Shown piece after piece: positions 1 to 9,459 of a stretch of DNA of 64,000 bases. A program made the position numbers and the translations under genes. The notes below the pieces were generated by a model. That model worked only from the letters and a program-made list of their open reading frames with translations, was not told the DNA's origin and made no database searches. The stretch spans positions 62,001 to 126,000 of the forward strand of contig NZ_JAJATX010000001.1 of assembly GCF_020866965.1 (NCBI RefSeq), in the 5' to 3' direction. This DNA is from Microvirga roseola (GTDB taxonomy: Bacteria > Pseudomonadota > Alphaproteobacteria > Rhizobiales > Beijerinckiaceae). Numbering within the stretch: position 1 is the stretch's first letter; each line of letters opens with the position of its first letter.

Positions 1-1
1 G

Positions 2-607
2 CTGGAAGCCGGCGCGGATGTGGTGGGTTTCGTGCGCTTCCCCAAGAGTCCGCGCCATGTGAGCCTCGACCTCGGGCACCGGCTGTCCCGGCAGGCGAAG
101 GGGCGCGCCCGGCGTGCGGTCCTGCTGGTCGATGCGGACGACGAGGCCATCGCCCAGGCTGTCGAGGCGCTCAATCCCGACCTGCTGCAACTGCATGGGC
201 ACGAGACCCCGGAGCGCGTCGCTGCGATCAGGGAGAGTTTCGGCCGCCCGGTCATGAAGGCCGTCGGCATTGCGGAGGCCTCCGATCTTGATGCTCTCGC
301 AACCTATACCGGCGGAGTCGAACACATCCTGCTCGATGCCAAGCCGCCCCGCCATCCCGAGGCTCTGCCCGGCGGCAACGGGCTCTCTTTCGACTGGCGA
401 CTCCTGAACGGGCTTGACCCCCAGCTTTCCTTCATGCTGTCAGGAGGGCTCACCCCCGCCAACGTGGCGGAGGCCATCAGGCTCACGAGGCCGAGGGCCG
501 TCGATGTGTCGTCGGGAGTGGAAAGCGGGCCGGGGATCAAGGACCCGGCCAGGATCGAGGCTTTCGTCAAGGCAGCCCGGGCGGCGTTTGCCGTTCCCAA
601 CCCCTAA
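2..607 (+). CDS. trpF: Phosphoribosylanthranilate isomerase, 5' end outside window
   Basis: Converts N-(5-phosphoribosyl)anthranilate to CdRP, the third step of tryptophan synthesis; a cytoplasmic TIM-barrel enzyme. The frame is open from the first bases of the window, so the true start lies upstream and the N-terminal strand with the catalytic Cys (usually KxCG) is not visible. Visible family features are the opening GADVVGF..PKSPRHV strand, the QLHGHE motif, LLDAKPP, the SGGLTPANV loop and the phosphate-binding DVSSGVES..GIKD end. The stop is 12 bases before trpB, so the two are almost certainly co-transcribed, with trpA following. The in-frame ATG at base 20 falls inside the conserved barrel and is not a real start. 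Confidence 0.95.
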   Translation: MEAGADVVGFVRFPKSPRHVSLDLGHRLSRQAKGRARRAVLLVDADDEAIAQAVEALNPDLLQLHGHETPERVAAIRESFGRPVMKAVGIAEASDLDALATYTGGVEHILLDAKPPRHPEALPGGNGLSFDWRLLNGLDPQLSFMLSGGLTPANVAEAIRLTRPRAVDVSSGVESGPGIKDPARIEAFVKAARAAFAVPNP

Positions 608-619
608 GGCAGGACAGGC

Positions 620-1840
620 GTGTCAGCTCAAGCTCAACCCAATTCCTTCCGCACCGGCCCCGACGAGCGCGGGCATTTCGGCCAATTCGGCGGCCGCTTC
701 GTCGCCGAGACCCTGATGCCGAACATCCTGGAGCTGGAGAAGGCCTATGACGAGGCCAAGAACGATCCCGCCTTCCACGCCGAGATGGCCTATTTCTCGA
801 CCCATTACATCGGCCGGCCGAGCCCGCTCTATTTCGCGGAGCGCATGACCGAGCATCTCGGCGGGGCCAAGATCTACTTCAAGCGCGAAGAGCTGAACCA
901 CACCGGCGCGCACAAGGTGAACAATGTGCTCGGCCAGATCCTTCTCGCCCGCCGTATGGGCAAGAAGCGCATCATCGCCGAGACGGGAGCGGGCCAGCAC
1001 GGCGTCGCCACCGCCACCCTCTGCGCCCGCTTCGGGCTCGAATGCATCGTCTATATGGGCGCGGTCGATGTGGAGCGGCAGAAGCCCAACGTCTTCCGCA
1101 TGAACATGCTGGGGGCCAAGGTCGTGCCCGTGCAGTCCGGCACCAGGACCCTGAAGGACGCCATGAACGAGGCCCTGCGCGACTGGGTCACGAACGTCGC
1201 CGACACCTTCTACTGCATCGGCACGGTGGCGGGGCCGCATCCCTATCCGGCCATGGTGCGCGATTTCCAGGCTGTGATCGGCGAGGAGACCCGCAAGCAG
1301 ATGATGGAGGCGGAAGGCCGCCTGCCGGATTCGCTCGTCGCCTGCATCGGCGGCGGCTCCAACGCCATCGGCCTGTTTCACCCGTTCCTCGACGACAAGG
1401 ACGTGGAAATCTACGGCATCGAGGCCGCAGGCCACGGGCTGTCGAACCTCCACGCGGCCTCACTGTCGGGCGGACGTCCCGGCGTGCTCCACGGCAACCG
1501 CACCTACCTCCTCATGAACGAGGACGGGCAGATCGCGGATGCCCACTCGATCTCGGCCGGCCTCGACTATCCGGGAATCGGCCCGGAGCATGCCTGGCTG
1601 CACGAAATGGGCCGGGTGCAGTACATCTCCGCAACGGATGACGAGGCGTTGGAGGCGTTCCAGCTCTGCTCCAAGCTCGAGGGTATTCTCCCGGCGCTGG
1701 AGCCGAGCCATGCGCTCGCCAAGGTGATGGAACTCGCCCCGCAGAAGTCCAAGGATCACCTGATGGTGGTCAACATCAGCGGCCGCGGCGACAAGGACCT
1801 GTTCACGATCGCCGAGCACCTGAAGCAGGACATTGCCTGA
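620..1840 (+). CDS. trpB: Tryptophan synthase beta chain
   Basis: PLP enzyme that condenses indole with L-serine to give tryptophan; forms an alpha2beta2 complex with TrpA. 406 residues, the normal family length. The PLP lysine is K99 in HTGAHKVNN, the phosphate-binding glycine loop is GGGSNAIG, and [16 protein letters not shown] near the N-terminus is typical of the TrpB1 class. The start is GTG at 620, preceded by AGGACAG and 12 bases after the trpF stop. The trpF-trpB-trpA order is the usual alphaproteobacterial arrangement. No odd features. Confidence 0.97.
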   Translation: MSAQAQPNSFRTGPDERGHFGQFGGRFVAETLMPNILELEKAYDEAKNDPAFHAEMAYFSTHYIGRPSPLYFAERMTEHLGGAKIYFKREELNHTGAHKVNNVLGQILLARRMGKKRIIAETGAGQHGVATATLCARFGLECIVYMGAVDVERQKPNVFRMNMLGAKVVPVQSGTRTLKDAMNEALRDWVTNVADTFYCIGTVAGPHPYPAMVRDFQAVIGEETRKQMMEAEGRLPDSLVACIGGGSNAIGLFHPFLDDKDVEIYGIEAAGHGLSNLHAASLSGGRPGVLHGNRTYLLMNEDGQIADAHSISAGLDYPGIGPEHAWLHEMGRVQYISATDDEALEAFQLCSKLEGILPALEPSHALAKVMELAPQKSKDHLMVVNISGRGDKDLFTIAEHLKQDIA

Positions 1841-1881
1841 ACGTTTCCCTGTTCCCTCTTCTCCATGCTATGGGAGCGCCC

Positions 1882-2721
1882 ATGATCCAGCGCATCGAAG
1901 CCCGTTTTGAGAAATGCCATGCGGAAGGCCGCGCCGCCCTCGTCACCTATGTGATGGCGGGCGATCCCGACCCTGAAACTTCGCTCGAGATCCTCAAGAG
2001 CCTGCCCGGGGCCGGAGCCGACATCGTCGAGTTCGGTCTGCCCTTCACCGATCCCATGGCCGACGGTCCGGCGATCCAGGCGGCGGGCTTACGGGCGCTG
2101 AAAGTTGGCCAGGACACGGCGAAGACCCTCGATCTCATCCGCCGCTTCCGGGCGGAGGACGCCGAGACGCCCGTGATCCTCATGGGCTACTTCAACCCGA
2201 TCTTCGTCTACGGCGTCGACCGATTTCTTGCGGATGCCAAGGAAGCCGGAGTCGACGGCCTGATCGTGGTCGATCTGCCGCCAGAAGAGGATGACGAGCT
2301 GTGCCTGCCGGCGCTCAGGGCAGGCCTTGCCTTCATCCGGCTCGCCACCCCGACCACGGACGACAAGCGCCTGCCGGCGGTGCTCGCCAACACGGCGGGG
2401 TTCGTTTATTACGTTTCTATCACCGGCATCACGGGGGCGGCGACCCCGGATTTCGGCAAGGTCGCGGCGGCCGTGGAGCGGATCAAGCGCCATACGTCCC
2501 TGCCGGTGGTGGTGGGCTTCGGCGTGAAGAGCGGGGCACATGCGGCGGCGGTGGCGCAGGGGGCCGACGGCATCGTGGTGGGCTCGGCGCTCATCGACGC
2601 GCTGAAAGGCACCCTCGACGATCAGGACCGCGCCACCTCGCGCACGGTCGAGGCCGTCACCACATTGGTAAGGGAATTGAGCCAAGGCGTGCGCTCGGTC
2701 ACGAAGCGCGCGGCGGCTTGA
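1882..2721 (+). CDS. trpA: Tryptophan synthase alpha chain
   Basis: Cleaves indole-3-glycerol phosphate to indole and glyceraldehyde 3-phosphate, passing indole to TrpB. 279 residues from the preferred ATG at 1882, which has GGGAG five bases upstream; another in-frame ATG at 1870 adds only four residues and lacks a good ribosome site. Conserved parts are [23 protein letters not shown] (catalytic Glu and Asp), GYFNPIF, the [12 protein letters not shown] strand and the GFGVKSG phosphate loop. It ends the trp group; a palindromic element and accD follow. Confidence 0.96.
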   Translation: MIQRIEARFEKCHAEGRAALVTYVMAGDPDPETSLEILKSLPGAGADIVEFGLPFTDPMADGPAIQAAGLRALKVGQDTAKTLDLIRRFRAEDAETPVILMGYFNPIFVYGVDRFLADAKEAGVDGLIVVDLPPEEDDELCLPALRAGLAFIRLATPTTDDKRLPAVLANTAGFVYYVSITGITGAATPDFGKVAAAVERIKRHTSLPVVVGFGVKSGAHAAAVAQGADGIVVGSALIDALKGTLDDQDRATSRTVEAVTTLVRELSQGVRSVTKRAAA

Positions 2722-2733
2722 GAGAACAATTGG

Positions 2734-2839
2734 CCTCATCCCGAGGAGCCGCGTCAGCGGCGTCTCGAAGGATGATCCAGCGGGCACGGGAGACGCCCTC
2801 GTCCTTCGAGACGGCCTTTCAGGCCTCCTCAGGATGAGG
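2734..2839. repeat. Intergenic palindromic element (about 106 bp) between trpA and accD
   Basis: The left arm begins CCTCATCCCGAGGAGCCG and the right arm ends GGCCTCCTCAGGATGAGG; the two are imperfect inverted copies, each also carrying a GTCTCGAAGGA / TCCTTCGAGAC segment further in. The whole unit could fold into one long hairpin in RNA. It lies just downstream of the trpA stop and 33 bases before accD. Its form is like the dispersed palindromes scattered between genes in many alphaproteobacterial genomes. A short similar stretch (CCTCAGGATGAGG) is seen near 50913. It may act as a transcript-end hairpin; function is unproven. Confidence 0.75.
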
Positions 2840-2872
2840 GCTCGGGTTGTGCCTCTGAAAAGGAAGTAAGCG

Positions 2873-3772
2873 ATGAACTGGATTTCCGAAGTCGTCCGTC
2901 CGAAGATCAAGACGCTCTTCAAGCGCGAGACGCCGGACAATCTCTGGATCAAGTGCCCGGATACCGGGCAGGTGGTCTTCCACAAGGATGTGGAAGCGAA
3001 CCAGTGGGTCATTCCCGGTTCCAACCACCACATGCGGATTTCCGCCACCCAGCGCCTGCAGCTCATGTTCGACGGCAGCACCTGGATCGATGTGGCCCTG
3101 CCGGAAGTCGCTCCTGACCCGCTCAAGTTTCGGGACAGCAAGCGTTACATCGACCGCCTGAAGGACGCACGTACCCAGACCGGATTGCAGGATGCCTTCA
3201 AGATTGGCTACGGCCGCGTCGAAGATATGCCGATGACGATCGCCGTGCAGGATCTCGGCTTTATCACTGGTTCGCTCGGCACGGCGGCCGGCGAGGCTTT
3301 CATCAAGGGAGCTGAAACTGCCGTCGAGAAGCAGACGCCTTACGTGGTCTTTACAGCCTCCGGCGGCGCGCGCATGCAGGAGGGCATACTCTCCCTCATG
3401 CAGATGCCCCGCACCACGATAGCCGTCCGCCGTCTGCGCGACGCGAAGCTGCCCTACATTGTCGTTCTCACCAACCCGACCACAGGCGGCGTGACGGCGT
3501 CCTACGCCATGCTCGGCGACGTGCATCTGGCCGAGCCCGGCGCGCTCATCGGCTTTGCGGGTCCCCGCGTGATCGAGCAGACGATCCGCGAGAAGCTGCC
3601 CGACGGCTTCCAGCGCTCCGAGTACCTGAAGGATCACGGCATGGTGGACATGGTCGTGCATCGCCACGACCTGAAGCCTATCATTGCGCGCCTCTCTCGC
3701 CTTTTCATGAAGGCTCCGGCTCCGGCCGTAACCGCGCCGGTGACGACCGAAGTGGCGGCCGCGGCCGAGTAA
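2873..3772 (+). CDS. accD: Acetyl-CoA carboxylase, carboxyltransferase beta subunit
   Basis: Together with AccA transfers the carboxyl group from biotin to acetyl-CoA to make malonyl-CoA, the first committed step of fatty acid synthesis. 299 residues with the crotonase-type carboxyltransferase core ([12 protein letters not shown], the [17 protein letters not shown] segment, [17 protein letters not shown]). The start ATG at 2873 follows AAGGAAG. The N-terminal zinc ribbon is degenerate: where the E. coli protein has four Cys, this one keeps only the first (C27 in WIKCPDTG) and has no Cys in the second pair (VIPGSNHH). As I recall the same loss is seen in other Hyphomicrobiales, so the protein is probably functional. 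folC follows 16 bases later. Confidence 0.96.
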   Translation: MNWISEVVRPKIKTLFKRETPDNLWIKCPDTGQVVFHKDVEANQWVIPGSNHHMRISATQRLQLMFDGSTWIDVALPEVAPDPLKFRDSKRYIDRLKDARTQTGLQDAFKIGYGRVEDMPMTIAVQDLGFITGSLGTAAGEAFIKGAETAVEKQTPYVVFTASGGARMQEGILSLMQMPRTTIAVRRLRDAKLPYIVVLTNPTTGGVTASYAMLGDVHLAEPGALIGFAGPRVIEQTIREKLPDGFQRSEYLKDHGMVDMVVHRHDLKPIIARLSRLFMKAPAPAVTAPVTTEVAAAAE

Positions 3773-3788
3773 GTTCGAGAGCAGGGCG

Positions 3789-5114
3789 ATGGATTCCTCC
3801 GATGCGCTGATCGCGCGCTTTCTCGCCCTGCACCCGAAGACCATTGATCTCTCGCTCGGGCGCATCCAGCGGCTGCTCGCCCAGCTCGGACATCCCGAGC
3901 GACGCCTGCCGCCCACGATCCATGTGGCGGGCACCAACGGCAAGGGATCCACTATCGCCTTCATGCGGGCGATCCTGGAAAGCGCGGGGCTTGCCGTCCA
4001 CGTCTATACCTCGCCCCATCTCGTGCGCTTTCACGAGCGCATCCGCCTCGGCCGCTTCGGCGGCGGGCAATACGTGACCGAGGACAGGCTGGTCGAGGCC
4101 CTCCGGCGCTGCGAGGCGGTGAACGGGGGCGAGCCCATCACGGTCTTCGAGATCACCACCGCTGCTGCCCTGCTGATCTTCGCAGAGGAGCCTGCGGACG
4201 TCCTCCTGCTCGAAGTCGGGCTCGGGGGGCGCTTCGACGCGACAAATGTCATCGACCGCCCCGCTGCCGCCGTCGTCACCTCCATCGGACACGACCACGC
4301 GGAATATCTCGGCACGACCCTGCCGGCCATCGCGGGCGAGAAGGCGGGCATCTTCAAGCGCGGCTGCCCGGCCGTAATTGCGCCGCAGGATTATATCGAG
4401 GCCGACCAGACCCTCTATGACGCGGCCGAGCGCATCGGCGCCTCGCCGATTCTCGTAGGCAAGCAGGACTTCTCCATCCATGAGGAGGGCGGGCGGCTCG
4501 TCTATCAGGACGAGCAGGGCCTGCTCGACCTGCCGCGCCCCAAGCTCGCGGGCCGCCACCAGTTCATCAACGCGGGCACCGCCATCGCCGCGCTGCGCGC
4601 CGCCGGTTTCGAGCATTTCGAGACGTCGGCCTTCGAGACGGGGCTTGCCCGCGCCGAATGGCCCGGCCGACTCCAGCGCCTCTCAAAGGGTCGTCTGCCG
4701 GAGGTTGCGCCTCCCGGCTGCGAGCTATGGCTCGACGGCGGACACAACGTGGATGGCGGCCGGGTGCTCGCTGCCGCCATGGCGGACCAGAGCGAGCGTT
4801 CGGACACGCCTCTCGTGCTCATCACCGGCATGCTCGGCACCAAGGATTCCGGGGCGTTCTTCAAGAACTTTGCGGGCTTGGCCCGGGAAGTGATCGCGGT
4901 TCCCATCGCGGGCCAGATCGCGGCGCGCCCCGCGGAGGAGGTGGCCGCCATCGCCGCAGGCGTCGGTCTCACCGCTTCGACCGCTGCAAGCGTCGAATCG
5001 GCCCTCGCCTCGCTGCACGACTATGTCTGGGATCGCCCGCCCCGGGTGCTCATCTGCGGCTCGCTTTATCTGGCCGGCGAGGTCCTGGCGGCCAACGGCA
5101 CGCTGCCGGAGTAG
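3789..5114 (+). CDS. folC: Bifunctional dihydrofolate/folylpolyglutamate synthase
   Basis: Adds L-glutamate to dihydropteroate and further glutamates to tetrahydrofolate, using ATP. 441 residues, a usual length. Mur-ligase-type features: the P-loop HVAGTNGKGST at about residues 45-55, YTSPHLVRFHERI, the LLEVGLGGRFDATNV segment, SIGHDHAEYLG and the GEKAGIFK motif; the C-terminal ligase domain carries LDGGHNVDGG. The ATG at 3789 lies 16 bases after accD, and the accD-folC pair is common in Proteobacteria. Some 150 bases without a gene follow. Confidence 0.95.
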   Translation: MDSSDALIARFLALHPKTIDLSLGRIQRLLAQLGHPERRLPPTIHVAGTNGKGSTIAFMRAILESAGLAVHVYTSPHLVRFHERIRLGRFGGGQYVTEDRLVEALRRCEAVNGGEPITVFEITTAAALLIFAEEPADVLLLEVGLGGRFDATNVIDRPAAAVVTSIGHDHAEYLGTTLPAIAGEKAGIFKRGCPAVIAPQDYIEADQTLYDAAERIGASPILVGKQDFSIHEEGGRLVYQDEQGLLDLPRPKLAGRHQFINAGTAIAALRAAGFEHFETSAFETGLARAEWPGRLQRLSKGRLPEVAPPGCELWLDGGHNVDGGRVLAAAMADQSERSDTPLVLITGMLGTKDSGAFFKNFAGLAREVIAVPIAGQIAARPAEEVAAIAAGVGLTASTAASVESALASLHDYVWDRPPRVLICGSLYLAGEVLAANGTLPE

Positions 5115-5271
5115 CGCAAGCCGACGGGCCCGCATGGCCGCAAGCTGCAGCAACTCTCGGCGCTGTAGCCCCTTTGAGCAGTTGCAACTGCGAGACCCCA
5201 AGCAGAACCTGATGCAGCCTGACTAAGGTCTGACTTGGAAACAGGGGCGCCGACGGATCGGCGAAAGGATC

Positions 5272-5544
5272 ATGCCGCAGTTTGTGATCGAGCGAAACAT
5301 GCCCGGAATCGGCAATGCGTCTCCCGAGGATCTCAAGGGGGCCTCCCAGACCTCGTGCGGCGTTCTCCGTGACCTTGGTCCCGAAATCCAATGGGTTCAC
5401 AGCTACGTCACGGACGACAAGATCTACTGCATCTATCGTGCACCGAACGAAGACATGATCCGCGAGCACGCCCGAAGGGGCGGATTTCCAGCCGACAACA
5501 TTTCCCAGGTCCGTTCGGTGATAGACCCCATGACGGCTGAATAG
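5272..5544 (+). CDS. DUF4242 family small protein
   Basis: 90-residue protein of the DUF4242 family, starting MPQFVIERNMPGIG. The pattern of an N-terminal FVIERN strand, a middle WVHSYVTDDKIYCIY strand and a C-terminal region with HARRGGFPAD is typical of this ferredoxin-like fold. One characterised family member, SCO4226 of Streptomyces, binds nickel; whether this one does is unknown. The start ATG at 5272 follows GAAAGG. It is a single gene, convergent with trxA, and the two share a hairpin terminator. Confidence 0.85.
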   Translation: MPQFVIERNMPGIGNASPEDLKGASQTSCGVLRDLGPEIQWVHSYVTDDKIYCIYRAPNEDMIREHARRGGFPADNISQVRSVIDPMTAE

Positions 5545-5560
5545 CAGGCCGGGTATGAAA

Positions 5561-5580
5561 AAGGGGCCGAGTGGCCCCTT
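5561..5580. terminator. Bidirectional hairpin terminator between DUF4242 gene and trxA
   Basis: Perfect 8-bp stem AAGGGGCC / GGCCCCTT with the four-base loop GAGT, flanked by A residues on the left and placed between two convergent stops (5544 on plus, 5602 on minus). The A-run before the stem gives a T-run for the minus strand transcript. Confidence 0.8.
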
Positions 5581-5601
5581 CCAGTTCCGCCGTCGCTGAG
5601 A

Positions 5602-5922
5602 TCAGGCCGAGGCCTGGATCCACTTGGTGAGCTCACCCTTGGGGGCGGCGCCGACCTTCTGGGCGACGACCTTGCCGTCCTTGAACATCATGAGCGCCGG
5701 AATCGAGCGGATGCCGAGCTGGGAGGAGATCTGCGGATTCTCGTCCACGTTGAGCTTCGCGATCTTCACTTTGCCTGCCATCTCGTCGGAAATCTCTTCC
5801 AGGGCCGGGCCGATCATGCGGCAGGGGCCGCACCATTCCGCCCAGAAATCGACCACGACGGGCTCGGAGGACTGCAGGACGTCCTGCGCGAAGCTTGCGT
5901 CAGTCACCTTCACGGTCGCCAT
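5602..5922 (-). CDS. trxA: Thioredoxin 1
   Basis: General cytoplasmic dithiol reductant. 106 residues with the WCGPC active site at residues 30-34 and the cis-proline loop RSIPALM; ends in TKWIQASA. The start chosen is ATG at 5922 ([11 protein letters not shown]), preceded by AAAGGTGATG; an in-frame ATG 30 codons upstream would add an unrelated tail. It lies about 100 bases downstream of addA on the same strand, so it may be read through from that operon but could have its own promoter. Confidence 0.96.
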   Translation of the reverse strand: MATVKVTDASFAQDVLQSSEPVVVDFWAEWCGPCRMIGPALEEISDEMAGKVKIAKLNVDENPQISSQLGIRSIPALMMFKDGKVVAQKVGAAPKGELTKWIQASA

Positions 5923-6024
5923 CACATCACCTTTGACTTTCAAGCGCGACTCAATACGGAGCCGCTCGAGGGTAGGGCCAAGGTAAGAACCGGCCTTTCG
6001 GGAATCAAGCAAGGGAAATTTCCC

Positions 6025-9000
6025 TCACGCCGCTTTGATGAGGGAAAGAGCCGTTTCGAGTTCCGGTTCCATCAGCTCGTGAATCACGGGCCCGGAGGTC
6101 CAGATCAGGAAGGTGCGGATGCGCTTGTCCGGATAGATCTCCGACAGGAGCATCCGGTAGAGGGCAAGCTGGGCCACGTAGGATTGAGGCGGCGGCTGCC
6201 CGGGACGGGGAGGGCGGGCCGTCGTCTTGAAATCGGCGACCAGCACCTCGTCCTCCAGCACGGCGAGACGGTCGATCTGGCCGGACACCATGATCTCGCC
6301 GTCCACCGTCGTCACCCGCCCCGCAATCGGGGCCTCTGCCCGGGAGCCCGCGCCGAAGAGGGGCTTGAGATCCTTGTGATCGAGGACGCCCTGGGTATTC
6401 GCGATCACCGCTTCCGCGACGTCCTTCGACAGGCGCGGCGCGCGGGCCTTCACATAGGCGCGGGCCATGGCCTCCCGGTGCTCGGAAGTAAGCGCCGGCA
6501 GGCGCTCGAGCAGGGCATGGACCAGGGTGCCGCGAAGCCGCGCCTCGGGGGCATAAGGGCCGTCGCCTGGGCGGGTCATCCGCTCTGCCGCGCCTAGCGC
6601 GCTGGACGGCCTAATCGGGGGCAGGGGCTCGGGTTCCGGCATTACGGGAGCGAGGAGCCAGCCGGGGACGGCCAGGGGATCGAGGGGTGCCACCTCCGAT
6701 TCAGCGGCAAGGGTGCGGGCAAGCGGCGAGCCCTCCCGCCAGACCGAGATCGGGCCGTAGGGGGCCTCGTCCAGTTCCAGGCCGCCCGCCTTGGCGACGA
6801 GGCCCTCCCGGATCATCTCGCACCAGGCTTCCTGCTTGGTCTCGTTGCCGCTCGTCCGATAGGGCGCGATCACCAGCCGGTCCTTGGCGCGGGTCATCGC
6901 CACATAGAGCAGCCGGTTGTGTTCCTCGTAGCCTTTGGCGTGCAGGCGCTCGCGTGCCGCCTCCATCACGCGCGAATCAGAATTCTTGCCCGAGGACCAG
7001 ACGGGGATCTTCTCGCCCGTGGCGGTCTCCAGCTGCAGCAGCGGCGGGTCCTTGCCCAGCACCTCGCAGCCGTCGATAAGGACGACGATGGGAGCCTCCA
7101 ACCCCTTGGCCCCGTGCACGGTCATCACGCGCACCTCGTCGTTCACCGAATCGAGATCGCGCTTGATGGTGTGCGAGGCGGATTCGAAACGGTTGAGGAA
7201 GACGGTGAGCGAGGGCGTCTCCGTCATCTCCGCCTGATGTGCGAAGCACAGGAACGCATCGATAGCGTCGCCGGCTTCGCTCCCCAGTCGCGCCACGAGC
7301 TGCGAGCGGCCGCCGCGCGGCCCGAGCAGGGTCGCGAAGAAGCCGAAGGGGCCATGGATGCGGGTAAGGTCGCGCCATGCCTCCAGCGCTTCGCAGCCGC
7401 GCTTTGCCTTCGCGTCGCCGGCCTCTGCGTGGCGCTCCAGCGCCGCATGGAGCGATTCGTCGTCCGCGCGGCCGGCAGCGATGCGGATGAGATCGTCGTC
7501 GGTGAGGCCGACGAGGGGGGATTTCAGCGCCGTCGCGAGCGTCAGGTCATCGTCGGGCAGGAGCGCCGAGCGGCCCGCCGCCACAAGGTCGAGCACGGCG
7601 ATGTGCTCGCCGATATTGAGCCGGTCCGCGCCCGCCACCGGCACGCCTGCCTCCTTCAACGCACGGATGGCCGCTTCGAAAGCCGCCCCGCGCTTTCGCA
7701 CCAGCACGAGCACGTCGCCGGCCTTCCAGATGCGACCCGTCTCGTCGCCCTTGCTGGTCCAGCATTTCACGGCCTGCGCGATGCGCCGCGCCACGACGAC
7801 GGGCGGGGATTGCTGCTCGGCCTCGTCGATGGGCAGGACCCAGGCTTCGGTCTCCTCTTCCTCGGCAGGAATCTCTACCGGCCACAACTCGACGAGGCCC
7901 GGCGCATGAGGCCGTGCGCTCTCGTGCACGGTGCCGATGGCCTTGTCCTCGAAGGACAGGCCCTTGAAGTTCCGGTCGAGCGCGAAGGTCGCGTCCACGG
8001 CCGAGAGAACCGCTTTGCCTGAGCGGAAGGACATGGTGAGAGAGACGTCCTCGAAGGCGAGTTCCGCCTCGCGCACCTTCTGCGACCAGCTCCTGCGGGT
8101 CTGCTCGAATTCCTGCGGGGCAGCGCCCTGGAAGCCATAGATCGACTGCTTGGGATCGCCCACTGCGAAGAGCGTGCGCACGCGGTGGGCTGCCGCGCCT
8201 GCGCCTGCGGTGAAATCCTCGGTGATCTTGCGCAGGATCTCCCACTGCTCCGGATTCGTGTCCTGAGCCTCGTCGATGAGCACATGGTCGATGCCGCGAT
8301 CGAGCTTGTAGAGCACCCAGGCCGTGTCGCCGCGGGAGAGCAGCGCCAGCGTCTTGTCGATGAGGTCCTGGAAGTCGAGTGCACCGAGGCGCATTTTCTG
8401 GTGCTCGACGCGTGCATGAATTTCGCTCGCGAGCGTGAACAAAGCCTCCGTGCGCTCGAAGGCGCGTGCGGCCTTGCGCCTGTCGATGAGAGAGCAGACG
8501 CGGTCCTGCTCGCGCAGCAGTTCGTCCTTCAGGCTCTCGTTGACATCCTTCGTGAGAAAGGCCGAACCCTTGCGCGGCGTTCCGCCGTCCGTGAGGAAGA
8601 CCGAGAGATAATGTTCGAGCTTGTCGGCGATTTCTCCGGCTTCGGCCGCTGCAATGAGGGATGCGGCCCGCTTCTGGTCGGTTGTTTTTCCCCCTAGCAG
8701 CTCCTGCGCGATGGCAGGCCAGCTCTCAGGCCCGATCCCGCCTTCCAGCATCTCCCGCTCGATGCTCTCCAGCGTCTCACTGACCGACAGCCCCAGCTCC
8801 TTGCGCAGCTTCGCCGGGCCTTGCCGATCGTAAAGGAAGGCCTTGCAGCTCAAGGCCGACTTGAGGGCGGAGGTAAGCGCTTCGCCCGCCGCCTCGACGC
8901 TGATGATGTCGAGCGCTTCCTTGAGCTTCGGGGCAAGGCCGTTGGAGGCGTCCGCCAGCACATTGCCGGTCGCCTGCTCCAGCATCTCCTGCATCTGGCT

Positions 9001-9459
9001 CTCGTCGAGCACGGCGAAGCGCGCAGGCACATTGGCCTCGAAGGGCACGAGATGGAGGAGCCGCTCGCAGAAGGCGTGAATGGTGTCGATCTTCAACCCG
9101 CCCGGCGTCTCCACCGCGCGGGCGAAGAGGGTACGCGCAAGCTTCACCTGTTTCCGCGTCGGCCTCACGCCTTCGAGCTCGGTAAGTTCCTTGACGAGGC
9201 TCTCCTCGTCCAGCGTCACCCAGCGCCCCAGGCGCTCGAAGACGCGGATCGCCATGTTGGCGGCAGCGGCCTTGGTGAAGGTGAGGCACAGGATCCGGCC
9301 AGGCAGCGAGCCTGCGAGCAGCAGGCGCACGACGCGGTCGGTGAGAACCTTGGTCTTGCCCGCGCCCGCATTGGCCGACACCCAGGCCGAAGCGCGCGGA
9401 TTGGCGGCGCGGCGCTGCGCCTCCTTCGTATAATCCGGAATGACGAGATCGGTGCTCAT
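6025..9459 (-). CDS. addA: Double-strand break repair helicase-nuclease AddA
   Basis: Helicase/nuclease subunit of AddAB, which processes broken DNA ends for RecA loading. 1144 residues from ATG at 9459. UvrD-type motifs: Walker A SANAGAGKT (28-36), LIDEAQDTNPEQWEIL (motif II), GDPKQSIYGFQGA (motif III), VMTVHGAKGLEAPIV (motif V) and LLYVAMTRAKDRL (motif VI). The C-terminal RecB-type nuclease has VLVADFKTTARPP. Its ATG overlaps the addB TGA by four bases (ATGA), so the two are translationally coupled. A start 13 codons earlier is open but lies inside addB. Confidence 0.97.
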   Translation of the reverse strand: MSTDLVIPDYTKEAQRRAANPRASAWVSANAGAGKTKVLTDRVVRLLLAGSLPGRILCLTFTKAAAANMAIRVFERLGRWVTLDEESLVKELTELEGVRPTRKQVKLARTLFARAVETPGGLKIDTIHAFCERLLHLVPFEANVPARFAVLDESQMQEMLEQATGNVLADASNGLAPKLKEALDIISVEAAGEALTSALKSALSCKAFLYDRQGPAKLRKELGLSVSETLESIEREMLEGGIGPESWPAIAQELLGGKTTDQKRAASLIAAAEAGEIADKLEHYLSVFLTDGGTPRKGSAFLTKDVNESLKDELLREQDRVCSLIDRRKAARAFERTEALFTLASEIHARVEHQKMRLGALDFQDLIDKTLALLSRGDTAWVLYKLDRGIDHVLIDEAQDTNPEQWEILRKITEDFTAGAGAAAHRVRTLFAVGDPKQSIYGFQGAAPQEFEQTRRSWSQKVREAELAFEDVSLTMSFRSGKAVLSAVDATFALDRNFKGLSFEDKAIGTVHESARPHAPGLVELWPVEIPAEEEETEAWVLPIDEAEQQSPPVVVARRIAQAVKCWTSKGDETGRIWKAGDVLVLVRKRGAAFEAAIRALKEAGVPVAGADRLNIGEHIAVLDLVAAGRSALLPDDDLTLATALKSPLVGLTDDDLIRIAAGRADDESLHAALERHAEAGDAKAKRGCEALEAWRDLTRIHGPFGFFATLLGPRGGRSQLVARLGSEAGDAIDAFLCFAHQAEMTETPSLTVFLNRFESASHTIKRDLDSVNDEVRVMTVHGAKGLEAPIVVLIDGCEVLGKDPPLLQLETATGEKIPVWSSGKNSDSRVMEAARERLHAKGYEEHNRLLYVAMTRAKDRLVIAPYRTSGNETKQEAWCEMIREGLVAKAGGLELDEAPYGPISVWREGSPLARTLAAESEVAPLDPLAVPGWLLAPVMPEPEPLPPIRPSSALGAAERMTRPGDGPYAPEARLRGTLVHALLERLPALTSEHREAMARAYVKARAPRLSKDVAEAVIANTQGVLDHKDLKPLFGAGSRAEAPIAGRVTTVDGEIMVSGQIDRLAVLEDEVLVADFKTTARPPRPGQPPPQSYVAQLALYRMLLSEIYPDKRIRTFLIWTSGPVIHELMEPELETALSLIKAA

